Shown here: piece after piece, positions 12,217 to 22,684 of the stretch
Layout of the letters: every line of letters starts with the position of its first letter
Position numbering within the stretch: the first letter of the stretch is position 1
Assembly: GCA_022410635.1 (NCBI GenBank)
Contig: JAJVDF010000002.1
Coordinates: forward strand, 5,445,734-5,509,733
Source of the DNA: Tretioscincus oriximinensis
Lineage: Eukaryota; Chordata; Lepidosauria; Squamata; Gymnophthalmidae
Length of the DNA stretch: 64,000 bases
Reading direction: 5' to 3'
Position numbers and translations under genes: made by a program
The notes under the pieces: model-generated
The model's input: the letters and a program-made list of their open reading frames with translations, nothing else
The model's database searches: none
Told to the model about the DNA's origin: nothing

Positions 12217-12597
12217 AGCTGCGTGCACACGACATAAAAACCACTACGAAGCTATATTCCGGAATATAGCAATCACGTGTCCATGCACACCAGACCTGTA
12301 TATTCCATGATCAATTTCCCAGTTATGTAATATCGCTCATTAATCTTGTGGCAGAGCAGTCTGAGATTATTTTTTTTACTCACAACAGCCAATCGAAACT
12401 ATTGCTGTGTTCTCGCTTGTTTTAACATCCTGCATGTAATTTGGGCACATGCAGACTCACACNAGAGTACAGGGGTCCTCCGGAACAATGTCTGAATATC
12501 CCAGCAATAGTTTATTCCAGGAAAAAAAATCATTTATTGCAAGTTNGTTGCTGAAAAATGCTTAGAACGTGTAGCAAAATGCTGTGTACATGCTGCC
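12217..12597 (+). mobile_element. MITE family A, copy 1 (381 bp, TSD TTG)
   Basis: The termini are imperfect inverted repeats. The left end reads 'agctgcgtgcacacgaca'; the right end reversed reads 'ggcagcatgtacacagcat'. They are flanked by the exact 3-bp direct repeat TTG (12214-12216 and 12598-12600). A perfect 20-bp palindrome, GCTATATTCCGGAATATAGC, sits at 12251-12270 near the left end. The interior matches the elements at 51859-53141 and 62771-63143. There is no coding capacity, so it is non-autonomous. The 3-bp duplication with GG-starting ends suggests a PIF/Harbinger-type transposase, by inference. Confidence 0.8.
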
Positions 12598-15474
12598 TTG
12601 GATAGGAATGCATACTTAGGGGATTGCTTCTTGGCTCTGAGGTGTAGATTGAAAGCCTAAAGGTACCACCAACATGGAGACACTATAGTCTTTAGAACTT
12701 CACTGGTCATTTTATTCATCCATATGGGTCTGCAGTTGACACAGTGATGCTTCAGAGTTGTGATAACAATCTCTGAAATGTATCAGGACAGTTAAAAGTC
12801 ATCAGTGGAATTCAGAATTCTTTCTTGCTCAGGAAAATGACTGGTCAACCAGGGATCCTGTGTTAAGTCAACATACAAAAGAGATAAAATAATACCATAT
12901 GGCTAAAGGACAGTAGTGTAATTACAACTTACATATGTACAAGTAATATAAGGTACACCAAGTACTCACAAAAAATACAATGGGGCAATCTCTGCCCAAT
13001 AACTAATAGATTTTGGTGCAATGTTTTCTCAGGCCCCAATAGAACTGAAAAGACAAAAAAAAAGTGAACAAATTTTTTTTACCTAAAGGTGTATTTCCGA
13101 AGAATTTACAAAGCATAGCAAAATATTGCAAGCAACTTAAAGCCTTTATTAGCTTTTTACGTATCCTCAGGGAATTTTCTGAGGACGCTTTCTGAAGAAA
13201 GTTTTCAGAAGTTATTTTTGAAGTGTCTGTGAAGGCAGCTCCTCCTGTGATTGTGGAGGCAACATAGTGAGATTTACTCTGAATTTAACACAAACAGTGT
13301 GGCAGAGTATAGTAAGAAAAGCTAGTAGATATATTATTACAAACCCCAAATATACTAAACTATACAAACATGCTAACATGGGTCCACATATCCAGAAAAC
13401 ACCCAAAGCATAAGGAACCATAGGGGCAAAAATAACGAAGAGTGTGTGTGAATGCAACAAAGGGAAAAAATATCGAGACAGTGCTTCAAAATAGCACAAT
13501 TCAGTCTTCAACAGTGGAGCAATTGCTATTCCCCAGTTACCCTGAAATCACACATAAACGTAATTTACTTAAACTCACCATAAACTTACTATAAATCTAG
13601 CTTACAACCATTCCTGTAGCCTAGAAACATTCTTGCAGGAAGTAGTCTTGCCCTTCTGGTACATCTTTGGATGAAAAAGCATCATGTGACAGGAGTAGTC
13701 AGGTATGTGATACACAGTTTTGCACTTCATCCTTGTGGGATGTAGGGGACAAACAGTCTACCTGTGGAAGAGAGAAAGGTGGGAAATATTTGCTCCTGCC
13801 AGTTGATGAAAATGGTTCCAGCAATCATTTCCCGAAGGTAAATGAAGGGTAAGTGCTTTGTATTCCTGTTGATAATCATATCCCTTCTGCTGAGGTTACA
13901 TTCCAGGTTTTGCACTGGTGGAAGCTAAAATAAACAGAATTGAAGCTGAAAATGAGTGAAAACAGAACCAAATGTGAAGGGTGTTCCTTCTCCCACTTGC
14001 TTTCTTCCAGCTTTTCCCCTTGTTTCTCTTCCTTTCACCCCTCTTTCCTCCTCTATGCCAACAAGAGAGGCATCATCTGAATTCTTCCAGCTTGTATCTT
14101 TACTTCCAGTGAAAGCAACTTTCATCAATCTGGTACTCACCAAATGCTTTGGACTTTGGGTACCATCAGTCCTGACTAGTACACGAAGGTTGTTAGGGAA
14201 TATGATCCCTAGGAGAAATAATGCAAAAGAAATCATGTGTGGGGTCCTGTACTATAGCACTCATGGCTTAGCCATGTGTGAAGGGGAAAATATAATCCCT
14301 AATGAGATCCATTTCTAAGAATAGATCAAATGTGACACAGCTGCATCTGATTAAATGTGAAGGGCTTCTTCAGTGCACTAATAAATTACAGCAACTTTCT
14401 GGGCATGTTTTTCTTTCTTTACTCTCTGCTATATTCACAGCACTTAATTCAGAATATCTGTCAACAGCTCCCTCAAACAGCAAATACTGTGAGTACCTGC
14501 TTGCAACCCTGGCCTGTCTTATTTCTACCATTATTTCCTGGCTGGGTGTATATGTTAATGCCAATATACCTACGTCCTTCCCATCATTTCAAAGCATGGC
14601 TTCCTTCACTCTTTCTCCTTCTAGCACTCCCCAAAGAGTTCTTGTATCAGTCCTCAGTGACTGATTTACACTCTATATAGACTTGGGAAGCATAAAGATG
14701 CATCACAAGTAGCCCTGCTTCTGCATAGAACTGGGATACACACAAATTAATTCCCATGATATTTATGAGGGACGTACACAAGGAAGGACACACATATATA
14801 ATATAAGCATACATATATCTCCTTAGGAAATCCAGATTTCATGCTATATTTTTGCAAACTTGTTGGTGGAATTGAAAATCTGTTATGAAGGTCTTTGAGC
14901 AGTCTTTTTTTCTTTTCTTTTTTTTTAAAAAAAGGAAAGAAAAGGAAATTCAGACTGTGATCCATATGCCAAGTCCTCAGACTGATCTTTTCTAAGGTGC
15001 CAGGCCAGTCTGTGGCCATGGCGTGACTCAGCCAGACCTCCCACATCTGAGCCATTTTGGAAGGTTATGCCTATGGATACTTGGTTTAGGCTTCACTTTC
15101 CCCACCTGGTTCCTATTAACTGTGTGGCTTTTCTGTCTTCAATGCACTCTTCTGACTGAAAATTGCTGCTGTCCAACATGGCCTGCCTTGGCAGGGGTGT
15201 TCATTGGAAACATTAAAAAAGAAAAGAAAAAAGGATGTCTTTTCAGTCACCTATTTGGAGGGACAAAAATGGCTTGGCTTTTCATAAAATGGCTATTTGA
15301 GAAGAAGAAGCAGTATCTAAGTGCTTCATCTGAGAGCAGAAATGAAGGGGGAGTAAAGTGCTACAATATAAGAGTCTCACTGGTACAATTATTAGAGTAT
15401 AAGAGTCTCATCTGAAGGGCAGAATGCAGTCCCAAATGTTATGGAACTTAAATGTATGGGTGTGGTCAGACATA
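12598..15474. other. Unassigned stretch
   Basis: No exon is recognised in about 2.9 kb. The open frames at 13212-13511, 13956-14318 and 14302-14664 have no recognisable domain, and they overlap other frames in a way typical of chance. A T/A-rich hairpin-like patch lies at 14906-14940. Possible diverged repeats cannot be named. Confidence 0.45.
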
Positions 15475-15790
15475 CTGCAAAAGAGAAGGGTGAGAGGAGA
15501 CACAATAGTCATCTACAAATATCTGAAGGGTAGTCCCAGAGCAATCAAAGAACTAGAAACAACAGAATGAAACTGCAAGGATGAAGATATATATTAGATA
15601 AGAGCAGAGGAAATCTGACAGTAAGGGTGAGCAACTAATGGAATAGATCGCTCCAGGAGGTGGTGAGTTCTCCTTCAATTGAAGTCTTCAGGTTGAGACT
15701 GGCTAGTCATCTGGTTGGACTGGTTTAGTAAATCCTGCATTGAGCAGTGGATTGGACCCAATGCTGAAAATTCTTCCAATTCTATGATTC
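15475..15790 (+). mobile_element. CR1 LINE 3' end, second subfamily
   Basis: The order 'gtgagaggagacacaatagt', 'atctacaaatatctgaaggg', 'aatctgacagtaag', 'ctccaggaggtggtgag', 'ttgaagtcttcaggttgaga' and the terminal 'ccaattctatgattc' follow the CR1 ORF2 C-terminus and 3' end known from birds and reptiles. The ATTCTATG-type end separates this subfamily from the TATGTTCTT-ending copies at 2998 and 44312. The frame is broken. Confidence 0.85.
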
Positions 15791-16185
15791 AAACTCTGCC
15801 CCTTTTCACCCCTTGCTCCTTATCTATGGAACTCACTCCCTACCTGGAACTCACATCTCTCCCTGGTGTCATTCAAATCTCAATTAAAAGCTTTTTTCTT
15901 TTCTAAAGGCTTTTGGCTGGCCTCGGTACCTACCTCCTTGTAAACAGTATACTGTTAGCAAGAAGGTAGGTACTGGGGCCAGCCAAAAGACCAAGAGAAG
16001 AAGAAAGCTTCTAGAGAAAGACCTAGAGAACATATATTGATGTTTTTGTTGCTTTTAGTATTGTATTTTGCACTATATAAATAAACATTATCAATAAGGA
16101 AGACGATGATGGAGCTGGGGACGACAGAACTGAATTCCTGTTTTGAATGTCCCAAACACTGGAAATGATTGCTTCTTCCTTAAAT
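15791..16185. other. Probable LINE 3' fragment around a hairpin
   Basis: 15791-15887 ('ctatggaactcactccct' and 'aaatctcaattaaaagc') resembles the C-terminal coding end of an L2-like LINE. The hairpin 15888-16010 follows. Then comes 'attgtattttgcactatata' with an AAT-rich end near 16090, like a LINE 3' tail. Confidence 0.5.
15888..16010. repeat. Large inverted repeat (52-53-bp arms)
   Basis: Arm 1 (15888-15940) and arm 2 (15959-16010) are inverse complements with a few mismatches and one gap. Landmarks are 'aagctt' at the outer ends, 'cttttggctggcc' in the middle and 'tacctacc' inside. The 18-base loop contains 'aacagtatactgtt', which is also palindromic. A single-strand transcript or an extruded cruciform would form a long stem. 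The origin is probably an inverted duplication inside a LINE 3' end. Confidence 0.85.
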
Positions 16186-16712
16186 GGAAGAAGAACAGTC
16201 AGATTTTATACCCGCTTTTCTCAACTCGAAGGAAAGCAAAGCAGCTTACATAACCTTCTGTTCTTTTCTTCAGAACAGACACCTTGTAAAGTAGATGGAG
16301 CTGAGAGAGCTCCCAAGATAATCCAGCTGGCTTTTGTGGAGGAGTGTGGCAGGGCAAACTGGCCAGGGTGCCAGCTTGTCCATTGGCAAGTCGATCCTTG
16401 ATGAAATGGTCTCCATCTGCCTGCCCCAGGGATAACCTACATTTTAAAAAGTGCTGTAATCAGTTAGTCCATGATGCTTTGCATGTGTAAACACATGCGC
16501 TCCCATCCCTGCATGTTCCCTTCCTCACATTGTACTGCCACCCAATGAATGCCCTCCTTTTGTCCCTTTGTCGTCCCTCCATCCTGGTGCGCTTCCATCC
16601 AATGAGAGTCCCCCCTCTGTCACTGCATGCTCTCTCAATCCAAATGCACTGTGATCCAATGGGTGGGCCTCCTTGGTCTCCCAGTCTGATACTAACCACT
16701 ACAACAGACTGG
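16186..16712 (-). mobile_element. Sauria-type SINE split by repeat H
   Basis: 16186-16352 is the reversed SINE tail and body ('gaagaagaacag', 'tatacccgcttttctcaact', 'gctttgctttcc' on the other strand, then 'cactcctccacaaaagccag' on the minus strand). The tRNA-like head resumes at about 16686-16712 (minus strand 'ccagtctgttgtagtggtta'). The 333 bp between them are a separate repeat (H). Part of the SINE around the B box is lost at the junction. Confidence 0.7.
16353..16685. mobile_element. Repeat family H, copy 1 inside a SINE
   Basis: It starts 'tggccagggtgccagc', shared with 50426 ('tggccaggttaccaag'). It then has 'attggcaagt', 'ctgcctgccc', 'gcatgtgtaaacacatgcgc' and ends near 'gatccaatgggtggg'. 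The last 160 bp carry three loose copies of a unit with 'ccaatga..g' (about 16536, 16597, 16653). There is no coding capacity. The class is unknown; copy 2 has a 5-bp flanking duplication. Confidence 0.6.
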
Positions 16713-17562
16713 AAAATAATAGTACCAAAGCGAGCCTTTATTTTTCAATCCAATTGGGAGGGGACATAAAAGGGAAAATTGTGGTCAGTTTCAGCATGGG
16801 AAATAAATGCTGCCTAGGTAGTACACATTTGTTAGGGAAGTATGCCCGGGGTTGAGAAAATGTTTGGAAATATGAGGTAATTTTTTTTTACAAAAACATT
16901 TACATTTTAATAGCACNAGAAGGTCCAGATTTTTCTTAAGGAGTGATTGAAAATGCCTCGTCTGATTGCACCCTAAACAATACTAGGTCACACACACACA
17001 TGTACATTATTTTATTTTTCTTCTGGAACATCTGTCCACTGCCAGCTTNACATGTGTGGGAGGCGCATTTTAGTACCCACTGATCGTCAACACCATCANC
17101 TTCAATCGAGTTGGATTAGGAAAATAACCCTCAGGAAGATTACATCAGAAATAAGGTGCCCTCTCCTACCTCGAGAAGCCACACCCGTCCCTTGCTCCCT
17201 GAGCAATTTCACAATTTTTTGGGCAGCCACTTCAATAAAAGAAAAATACATTTATTTGCCTAGGACAAAGCTGCAACTTGCCAAATGCCAACCGTCAGCT
17301 TATCCTTTGGGAAGGGCACCTTTTAAGGACACAAATTACACTGCTGTTTTTCTCTAACCTGATGTGTTGTTTGTTCATTCAGAGTGGGCATGACTCCCAT
17401 ATTTTCCAGACAAAAGAGGGTTATCCAATTAAGTCAGGCTCCCTTTAAGCAGAATGAGATGTCTGCCTCTGGTGGCATATGCTGAGGAAGGCATCGGCAG
17501 TCTTAGTATATAATTCTGCTTTTGTTTTTAAAACTATAAAAGGACCTCTGAGATATTTCAAA
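16713..17562. other. Unassigned stretch
   Basis: No gene or full repeat is recognised. A short (CA)n run lies at 16990-17004. An open frame at 17052-17357 has no known motif. Confidence 0.45.
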
Positions 17563-17940
17563 ACCCCTGTTCTCACTGAGCCTTATTCTGATAGACTGAC
17601 CAGATGACCCCCTTTTTTGGGAGGGTGGTAGAAACCCAATTTTGGAGTTCCTCACGGTTTTTGCTGAGGGAAAAAAAATCAAAAAAAGATTTTTTTTTTC
17701 GAAAAAAAATCTTTTTTTATTTTTTTTCCCTCAGGAAAAACCAGGAGGCACCACAAAACCAGGTTTTCACCCCCCNAAAAAGGGGTCATCTGGTCAGCCT
17801 AGGCTATATCTCAGATTAGGAGCCTGCCATCTACATGTTAATGTAGACTATGGCATATCCTGAAAGTCTATACTGCCATGTTGATGGCCAAGCTCTGTAC
17901 TGATATAAAACCCAGAATAAGGCCCAGTGGGGATAGGACC
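17563..17940 (-). mobile_element. MITE family B, copy 1, carrying MITE C (TSD AAA)
   Basis: The ends are inverse complements. The left end reads 'acccctgttctcactgagcc'; the right end reversed reads 'ggtcctatccccactgggcc'. They are flanked by AAA (17560-17562 and 17941-17943). The arms contain 'gagcctgccatctacatg' and 'ggccaagctctgtact', matching copies 2 and 3. It is inverted relative to copy 2. It is interrupted at 17594-17799 by a family C foldback. There is no coding capacity. Confidence 0.8.
17594..17799. mobile_element. MITE family C, copy 1 (206 bp, TA flanks)
   Basis: This is almost a full palindrome. The left arm 'gactgaccagatgacccc' pairs with the right arm 'aggggtcatctggtcagcc'. 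Inward come a 'gaaaccca' / 'tggttttc' pair and a 'cctcaggaaaaa' block. A long A/T homopolymer core at 17670-17730 holds a run of 'aaaaaaagattttttttt' and its inverse. TA is found on both sides (17592-17593, 17800-17801). It is inserted in MITE B copy 1. Confidence 0.8.
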
Positions 17941-18461
17941 AAAGTGCCTATGAGACTGTTTGAAAGTAGGACTGTCGGAATGCCAGTGTCCAATAATTAG
18001 AGGTGGAATGAGAACATAAAGGCCACATGCTAATACCTCTGAAGGACTTTTGAGGCACTTACTTTGCTTCTCCAAGTTATGAAGCCATTAGAAGCTGCAC
18101 CTGCTGAAAATTCCTCACTCCTATAGCCATTAAAGATGGAAAAGGTTATCCTGGATTTTATCTGGTAACCCTAGATGAGTGCTGAGTTTGCAGGGAGAAA
18201 GGAGAAAAGGTAATGGTGCCATGGAGATATGGCTGCATGAAATGTTCTTCTTTCCCTGGATATGTTTCATCTGCAACAGACTGGAATGAACTCAGGGAAG
18301 AAGGAGGTGAGGCTTACAAATGTTATCTCAGCCCCTTTCTTCACTACCTTCCATTCAGAACAAATTTCAGAATAAGGACAGCAGACAAACTATCANAGCT
18401 CTCCTCCATCCCGTCATATTTTGTCTGCATTGCATAAAGTTATAGATTGTAAAGAGGTATC
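17941..18461. other. Unassigned stretch with a MITE end
   Basis: At 18148-18174, 'cctggattttatctggtaac' followed by 'cctag' looks like one terminal arm of a foldback DNA transposon; the same phrase recurs at 35268-35295. The rest is unassigned. Confidence 0.45.
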
Positions 18462-18957
18462 TTAACCCAGCCTGGTTTTATGGTTTGGTCTCAACCTTTA
18501 ACAGGTCACCTTCAGGTTTAATTCTGTACTCCTCCATGAAGCCAGCTTGGTGATTTGAGCTAGTCAAATCTCCTAGCTTCACCTACTTCACAAGGTGCAT
18601 GTTTTGAAGAAAAGAACAGAAGGCTATATAAGCCTCTTTGGCCCTGTCCTCACTGAGCCTTACTCTGGGTCATATCCTGGGACAGAGCTTGGCCATCCAC
18701 ATGCCAGTATAGGCTATGGCAGGCACCATTTGGGGCCTGCCATAGCCTACACTAGCATGTAGATGGCAGGCTCCTACTGCAAGATATAGCCGAGAGTTAG
18801 GCTCAGTGGGGACAGGACCTTTGAGACCCTTCAGTTTGAGAAAAGCAAGGTATAAAACCTCTCCTTCCACTTCTCCTCCTCTTCCTCTTTCTCCTTTTCT
18901 TCTTCCTCCTTCTTCCTCCTTTGTACCCCTTCCTCCTTCTTCCCTCTTTCTCTTCTA
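18462..18957 (+). mobile_element. Sauria-type SINE split by MITE B copy 2
   Basis: The SINE head and body lie at 18462-18639 ('cctccatgaagccagcttgg', 'cttcacctacttcacaagg', 'agaacagaaggctatataag'). The tail resumes exactly after the MITE at 18820 ('tttgagacccttcagtttga', 'gaaaagcaaggtataaaa') and ends in a CTT/CTC-rich pyrimidine tract to 18957. Removing the MITE and one TTT restores a continuous SINE, which fixes the MITE boundaries. Confidence 0.85.
18640..18819 (+). mobile_element. MITE family B, copy 2 (180 bp, TSD TTT)
   Basis: The termini 'ggccctgtcctcactgagcc' and, reversed, 'ggtcctgtccccactgagcc' match at 18 of 20 bases. TTT flanks both ends (18637-18639, 18820-18822). The interior is itself palindromic: 'ggctatggcag' faces 'ctgccatagcc' across a 14-base loop near 18723-18737. 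It sits inside a SINE, so it is younger than that SINE. Confidence 0.9.
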
Positions 18958-21796
18958 TATTGGTATACCAGACTATTAAGGTGTGCCAATAGTATGTTTC
19001 CATGGTTTATCCCACAATGATCCTTTTTGCCAAGGCTCGAGGAAGCACTGCCACAAGTGGGCTCACCTACAAAACTGTACAGCCTCAAACTTTCATTCCT
19101 GGATTTCAAAACCTTGCTGTTACCTGTGAGACTTTTCTAGAAGCTGTGACAGTAACTGGAACAATTTGAACGAGAATAGCCTGCTTACATTGCTTGTTCT
19201 GCAACAGGGTAATCGGCAAGCATGATAATAGCTTCACACATATTCTATAACACACAAATGTACAAGCGCATCATAAACTAGAACTGATGCTCAGGATAGT
19301 AGGAACTGCAGCCAAACAAAATGTTCAGCCCCAAAAGTAAGGGGGAAATGCTTCAGAATATTAAGGATATTAAGAATTCCATGTGGCGGTGTGGCTANCA
19401 CTACAAATATTTGTTATAGCTCTATTAAACTCTATGGAAAGAACAAATAATAAAGGGGTTTTCTTTCAAAAATAAAGAAATGATCAAAGCAGCGTCCGAA
19501 GACTTGATAAGTACTGTGTATTCATGTCATTGCGGAGAGAGATGAGCTGTCACATGGATGAAGACAGAGCCTGAGAAAGCTTTTGTTTATGCTAAACACC
19601 TCCAGGGTAAAACCAAATAATTAGGGAATGGTGCCACACAGACTGGCCTAAGTAATGAAGATGAAGATGTCATAATGAAAAAACCAGAGATGACTAATTT
19701 TGAGGTATCCCATACACGGAAACTCTTTCCTCCTTGCCAACATTTCACAAGAAGAGAAACTAAAACAGATGATCTATTCAGGGTTTTGTGGAGTGAATCA
19801 ATTGTCTTTCTTTCTTTCTTTCCCTCTCTCTTTTATTACTCCACATTGTTTGCATGGAGACTAATGATCATGTGCATTAAATGCGCTGTAAATGTTCCCT
19901 AAAATTGATTACTGGTAGAGCACATCACTCTGATCTACACAGTTTAACCCACTGGAGCCCCTAGGCAGTCCAGATTTCTGGAGTCCCTCACAAATTATCT
20001 CCTAATAATAATTATCCCCCAATAGTCAATTTTTTGATCTTCTTTTGTGAGACTCGCAAAAAGTGATTGGCCCTACAGGCCTATTTGCTTATTTGGCTTG
20101 TTGGGTAATATAGTTATGCCTTTACATATATAGTAATGTCCCTAAATCCATATTTGCATGTAGGATGGGACAAGAAAGGTAAAAGATTGCAAAGAGCAGG
20201 ATCATCTTTGAAAGAGAAGAGATGGTCCTCCTCTCTCCTTACATCTCATGGTGGAGAAAAGATGACGACCTTAAAATATGTGTTACAAGCTGTAAAGGTG
20301 CTGAGAGTCTCAAGAATTCCCTAAATTTTACTTCTCTGTTGATGGCCTTGGTGAGTTTGTAGTTAATCGCGATCAGACTGAGTCACTGCTGGATGTGATT
20401 ACAAAGTTTTCAGAAACTGCTTTGAACACATGCAAACGTGATGTGTGCCGGCAACTGTTTAGCTTGCCTTTTTATTAACTTCTACAAATTATATTATGGG
20501 AACCAGACATCTGTGGCTTCTTAAGAACATCAAATCAATGCATTGCTTCAAAAACAGCTAATTGCAGAGAACTGCTCTGCTTTTTGGGTGCCTTTCATTT
20601 TGATTGTTCCATTTTCAGTCTGAAAANGATCTGATGCTTCAGTTGTTTTAGCAGGTCATTTACATAATACAGGTAGTTTTGGAAGCATCACCTGCAGCCC
20701 CCAAATGGAGTGTTACAATCTCTTCACTTGGTATAATGGGGGGAGAAGGAGGGGTGGGTGTACTGAGTCTGTGCGGCAAGTCTATTGCTTTCATTCATTT
20801 TGCCCTTTGATCACAGGGGCCTATATTTTAGTCCGTTCCAGGCAGAATCACGGAAAATGTATTTTATCTGATAGCTGTATCAGTGCTTCTTTAATACTTT
20901 TCTCACTGAGAACCAGAATTGAAGCATCTAGATTTAAAATGTCCTTCTTGTGCCAAGAGAGATTGAATTTGCCAGATTAAGATTTATGAGTATCGGGAAC
21001 ATGTAACAGGGATCATCTGATATGGTCACTCCTATATTGTTCCTATGAGAGAGTAACATAGTGGCTGAGAAGCTGGGAGATGAGAGATAGGGTGTATGCC
21101 TCCATATCACTCACACAATTAGGATTTTATTATGAGATGCTTCTATTAGCATTTACATTAGGCCCAATGTCCTCATCCAAAGTCAACCCATCTATTGCAT
21201 GCTNATCTTGTACATAAACACACACCTTATCCTTTTATGGTGTAATGTATGCCCAACAACATTTTACCCCAAGAGTCTCCAAAATGTTTGCATGGAATCA
21301 TGTATTTTAATTTTTCCTGGAATTAACAGTACTGGTCTAAACAAGACTAGCAAACAACCCAATGCAAAGCATTAAAATAGAACAAGAACAAAAAGACAGA
21401 GACTGTAATGAAAACAATCCCTCCTTTTTTCTCTCCTGCGGGAAGAAAAGTAAACACAGAGAGTTTATTTTAACACAGTTATATGAAGTAGTGTCTATGT
21501 CTCCATAATTGGAAACCCTGACCACATAGAATTGTAAGCTGAACAGATTCATATTCACCCCAGAGACCAGTCCATTAAGACAGTCGGAGGCAGTACAAGC
21601 CTGTTTCTTCTTTAGACAAAGACCCTTTCTGCACTTCCCTTGCAGTAATATGGATTGGTCTTGCTCATGGCAGTGCAAGAGGTTTATAGCTCATGTTTCG
21701 ACTCAGCTGTTTGAAAGCAAAAGACATTTGTGAGTAGATTATTGGGTACCACTACAACATGGTGGGGAAGGTTGAATAGAATTAAGCCTTTGGCAT
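18958..21796. other. Unassigned stretch
   Basis: About 2.8 kb without recognisable exon or full repeat. Short frames at 19675-19902 and 20705-20980 show no motif. An HIS- or signal-like pattern was not found. The region is AT-rich and appears unique by eye. Confidence 0.45.
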
Positions 21797-21865
21797 AAAA
21801 GCTTATAAGCCACTCTGAGTCCCTTCGANTGAGAAGGGTGGGATATAAAAAACAGATTCTTCAGT
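21797..21865 (+). mobile_element. SINE tail fragment, plus strand
   Basis: 'gcttataagccactctgagt' then 'gtgggatataaaaaacagat' matches the tail of the second SINE family and of the TTC-tailed Sauria-type copies. No head is visible upstream, so the copy is 5'-truncated and cannot be assigned to one family. Confidence 0.65.
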
Positions 21866-21924
21866 GAACTGATGTGGAATTGCTGGGACAATATTGGATT
21901 TTGCCAATGTGACATAATGTCTCC

Positions 21925-22121
21925 CCCTCAAGGTGCGTCAATCACTTTCAGAAAACTCTTGAAGACGCACCTCTTTGGCCTGGCCTTTGACTAGAAAAAC
22001 TGTCTCCACCCCATTTTTAGAAAAGGCTGTTTTATATGTGTTAAAATTATGGTTTTATTGTTAACCGTCCTGAGACCTACNGGTATAGGGCGGTATAAAA
22101 ATGTAAATAAATAAATAAATG
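21925..22121 (+). mobile_element. LINE 3' end (L2- or Bov-B-like) with ATAA tail
   Basis: The terminal coding remnant 'cgcacctctttggcctggcc' is followed by a 3' UTR, 'ttattgttaaccgtcctgag', 'ggtatagggcggtataaaaa', and an (AAAT)n end. The last 45 bases match the tail of the Sauria SINE at 11155-11221. That is the relation expected between a SINE and its partner LINE. Family assignment is uncertain. Confidence 0.65.
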
Positions 22122-22492
22122 TGCCACCAAAATCCACCCTCCCTGTTCCTGAGGCTTGGAGCTGGTTCATATTATTTAAGGGAAATAGAAAAAGCTTAGA
22201 AGGTCTCCTGAGCTCCACAGCTGCAGCCCCAAGTCTAGGATGGCTAAAGGGGCCTTTACTAATACAATGACACAGCTTTTAATGAGGTCTATATTGATCC
22301 AGATTAAGGGCTTCTGTAATCTAGGTCAGACGTCATCTCATGCAGACAGAGCTATACTATTGGGAGCAGGGCCTCCACAATTCACATTAAGATANGGAGA
22401 GTTTGTAAGTGTTCTACATGTGTCCTTTAACTAAGGGGCCATTCAGGAAGGGTTAGAATTTAAGAATATCTGAGTTCTGTCATTCTAAATTA

Positions 22493-22684
22493 GGTTGACC
22501 AGATGACCCTTGGGTGTGTGGGTTGAAAACCCAGTTTTGGGGTGCCTCCTGGTTTTTTCTGAGGATTTTTTTTAAAAAAAAAAATTCGATTTTTTTTCTC
22601 GATTTTTTTTCCTCAGAAAAAAATGGGATGCACCCCAAAAATGGGTTTTCATCCCATCCCCCAAAAGGGGTCATTTGGTCAGCC
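22493..22684. mobile_element. MITE family C, copy 2 (192 bp, TSD TTA)
   Basis: The arms 'ggttgaccagatgaccc' (22493) and, reversed, 'ggctgaccaaatgacccctt' pair, followed inward by 'tgaaaacccagttttggggt' facing its inverse near 22635-22655. A poly-A/poly-T core lies at 22565-22612. TTA flanks both sides (22490-22492, 22685-22687). It has the same architecture as copy 1. Confidence 0.85.

Noticed and set aside
13956..14664. Overlapping frames of 100-120 residues as a possible gene
   Set aside because: Frames overlap in several registers on both strands, have no recognisable domain, and lack splice or repeat context.
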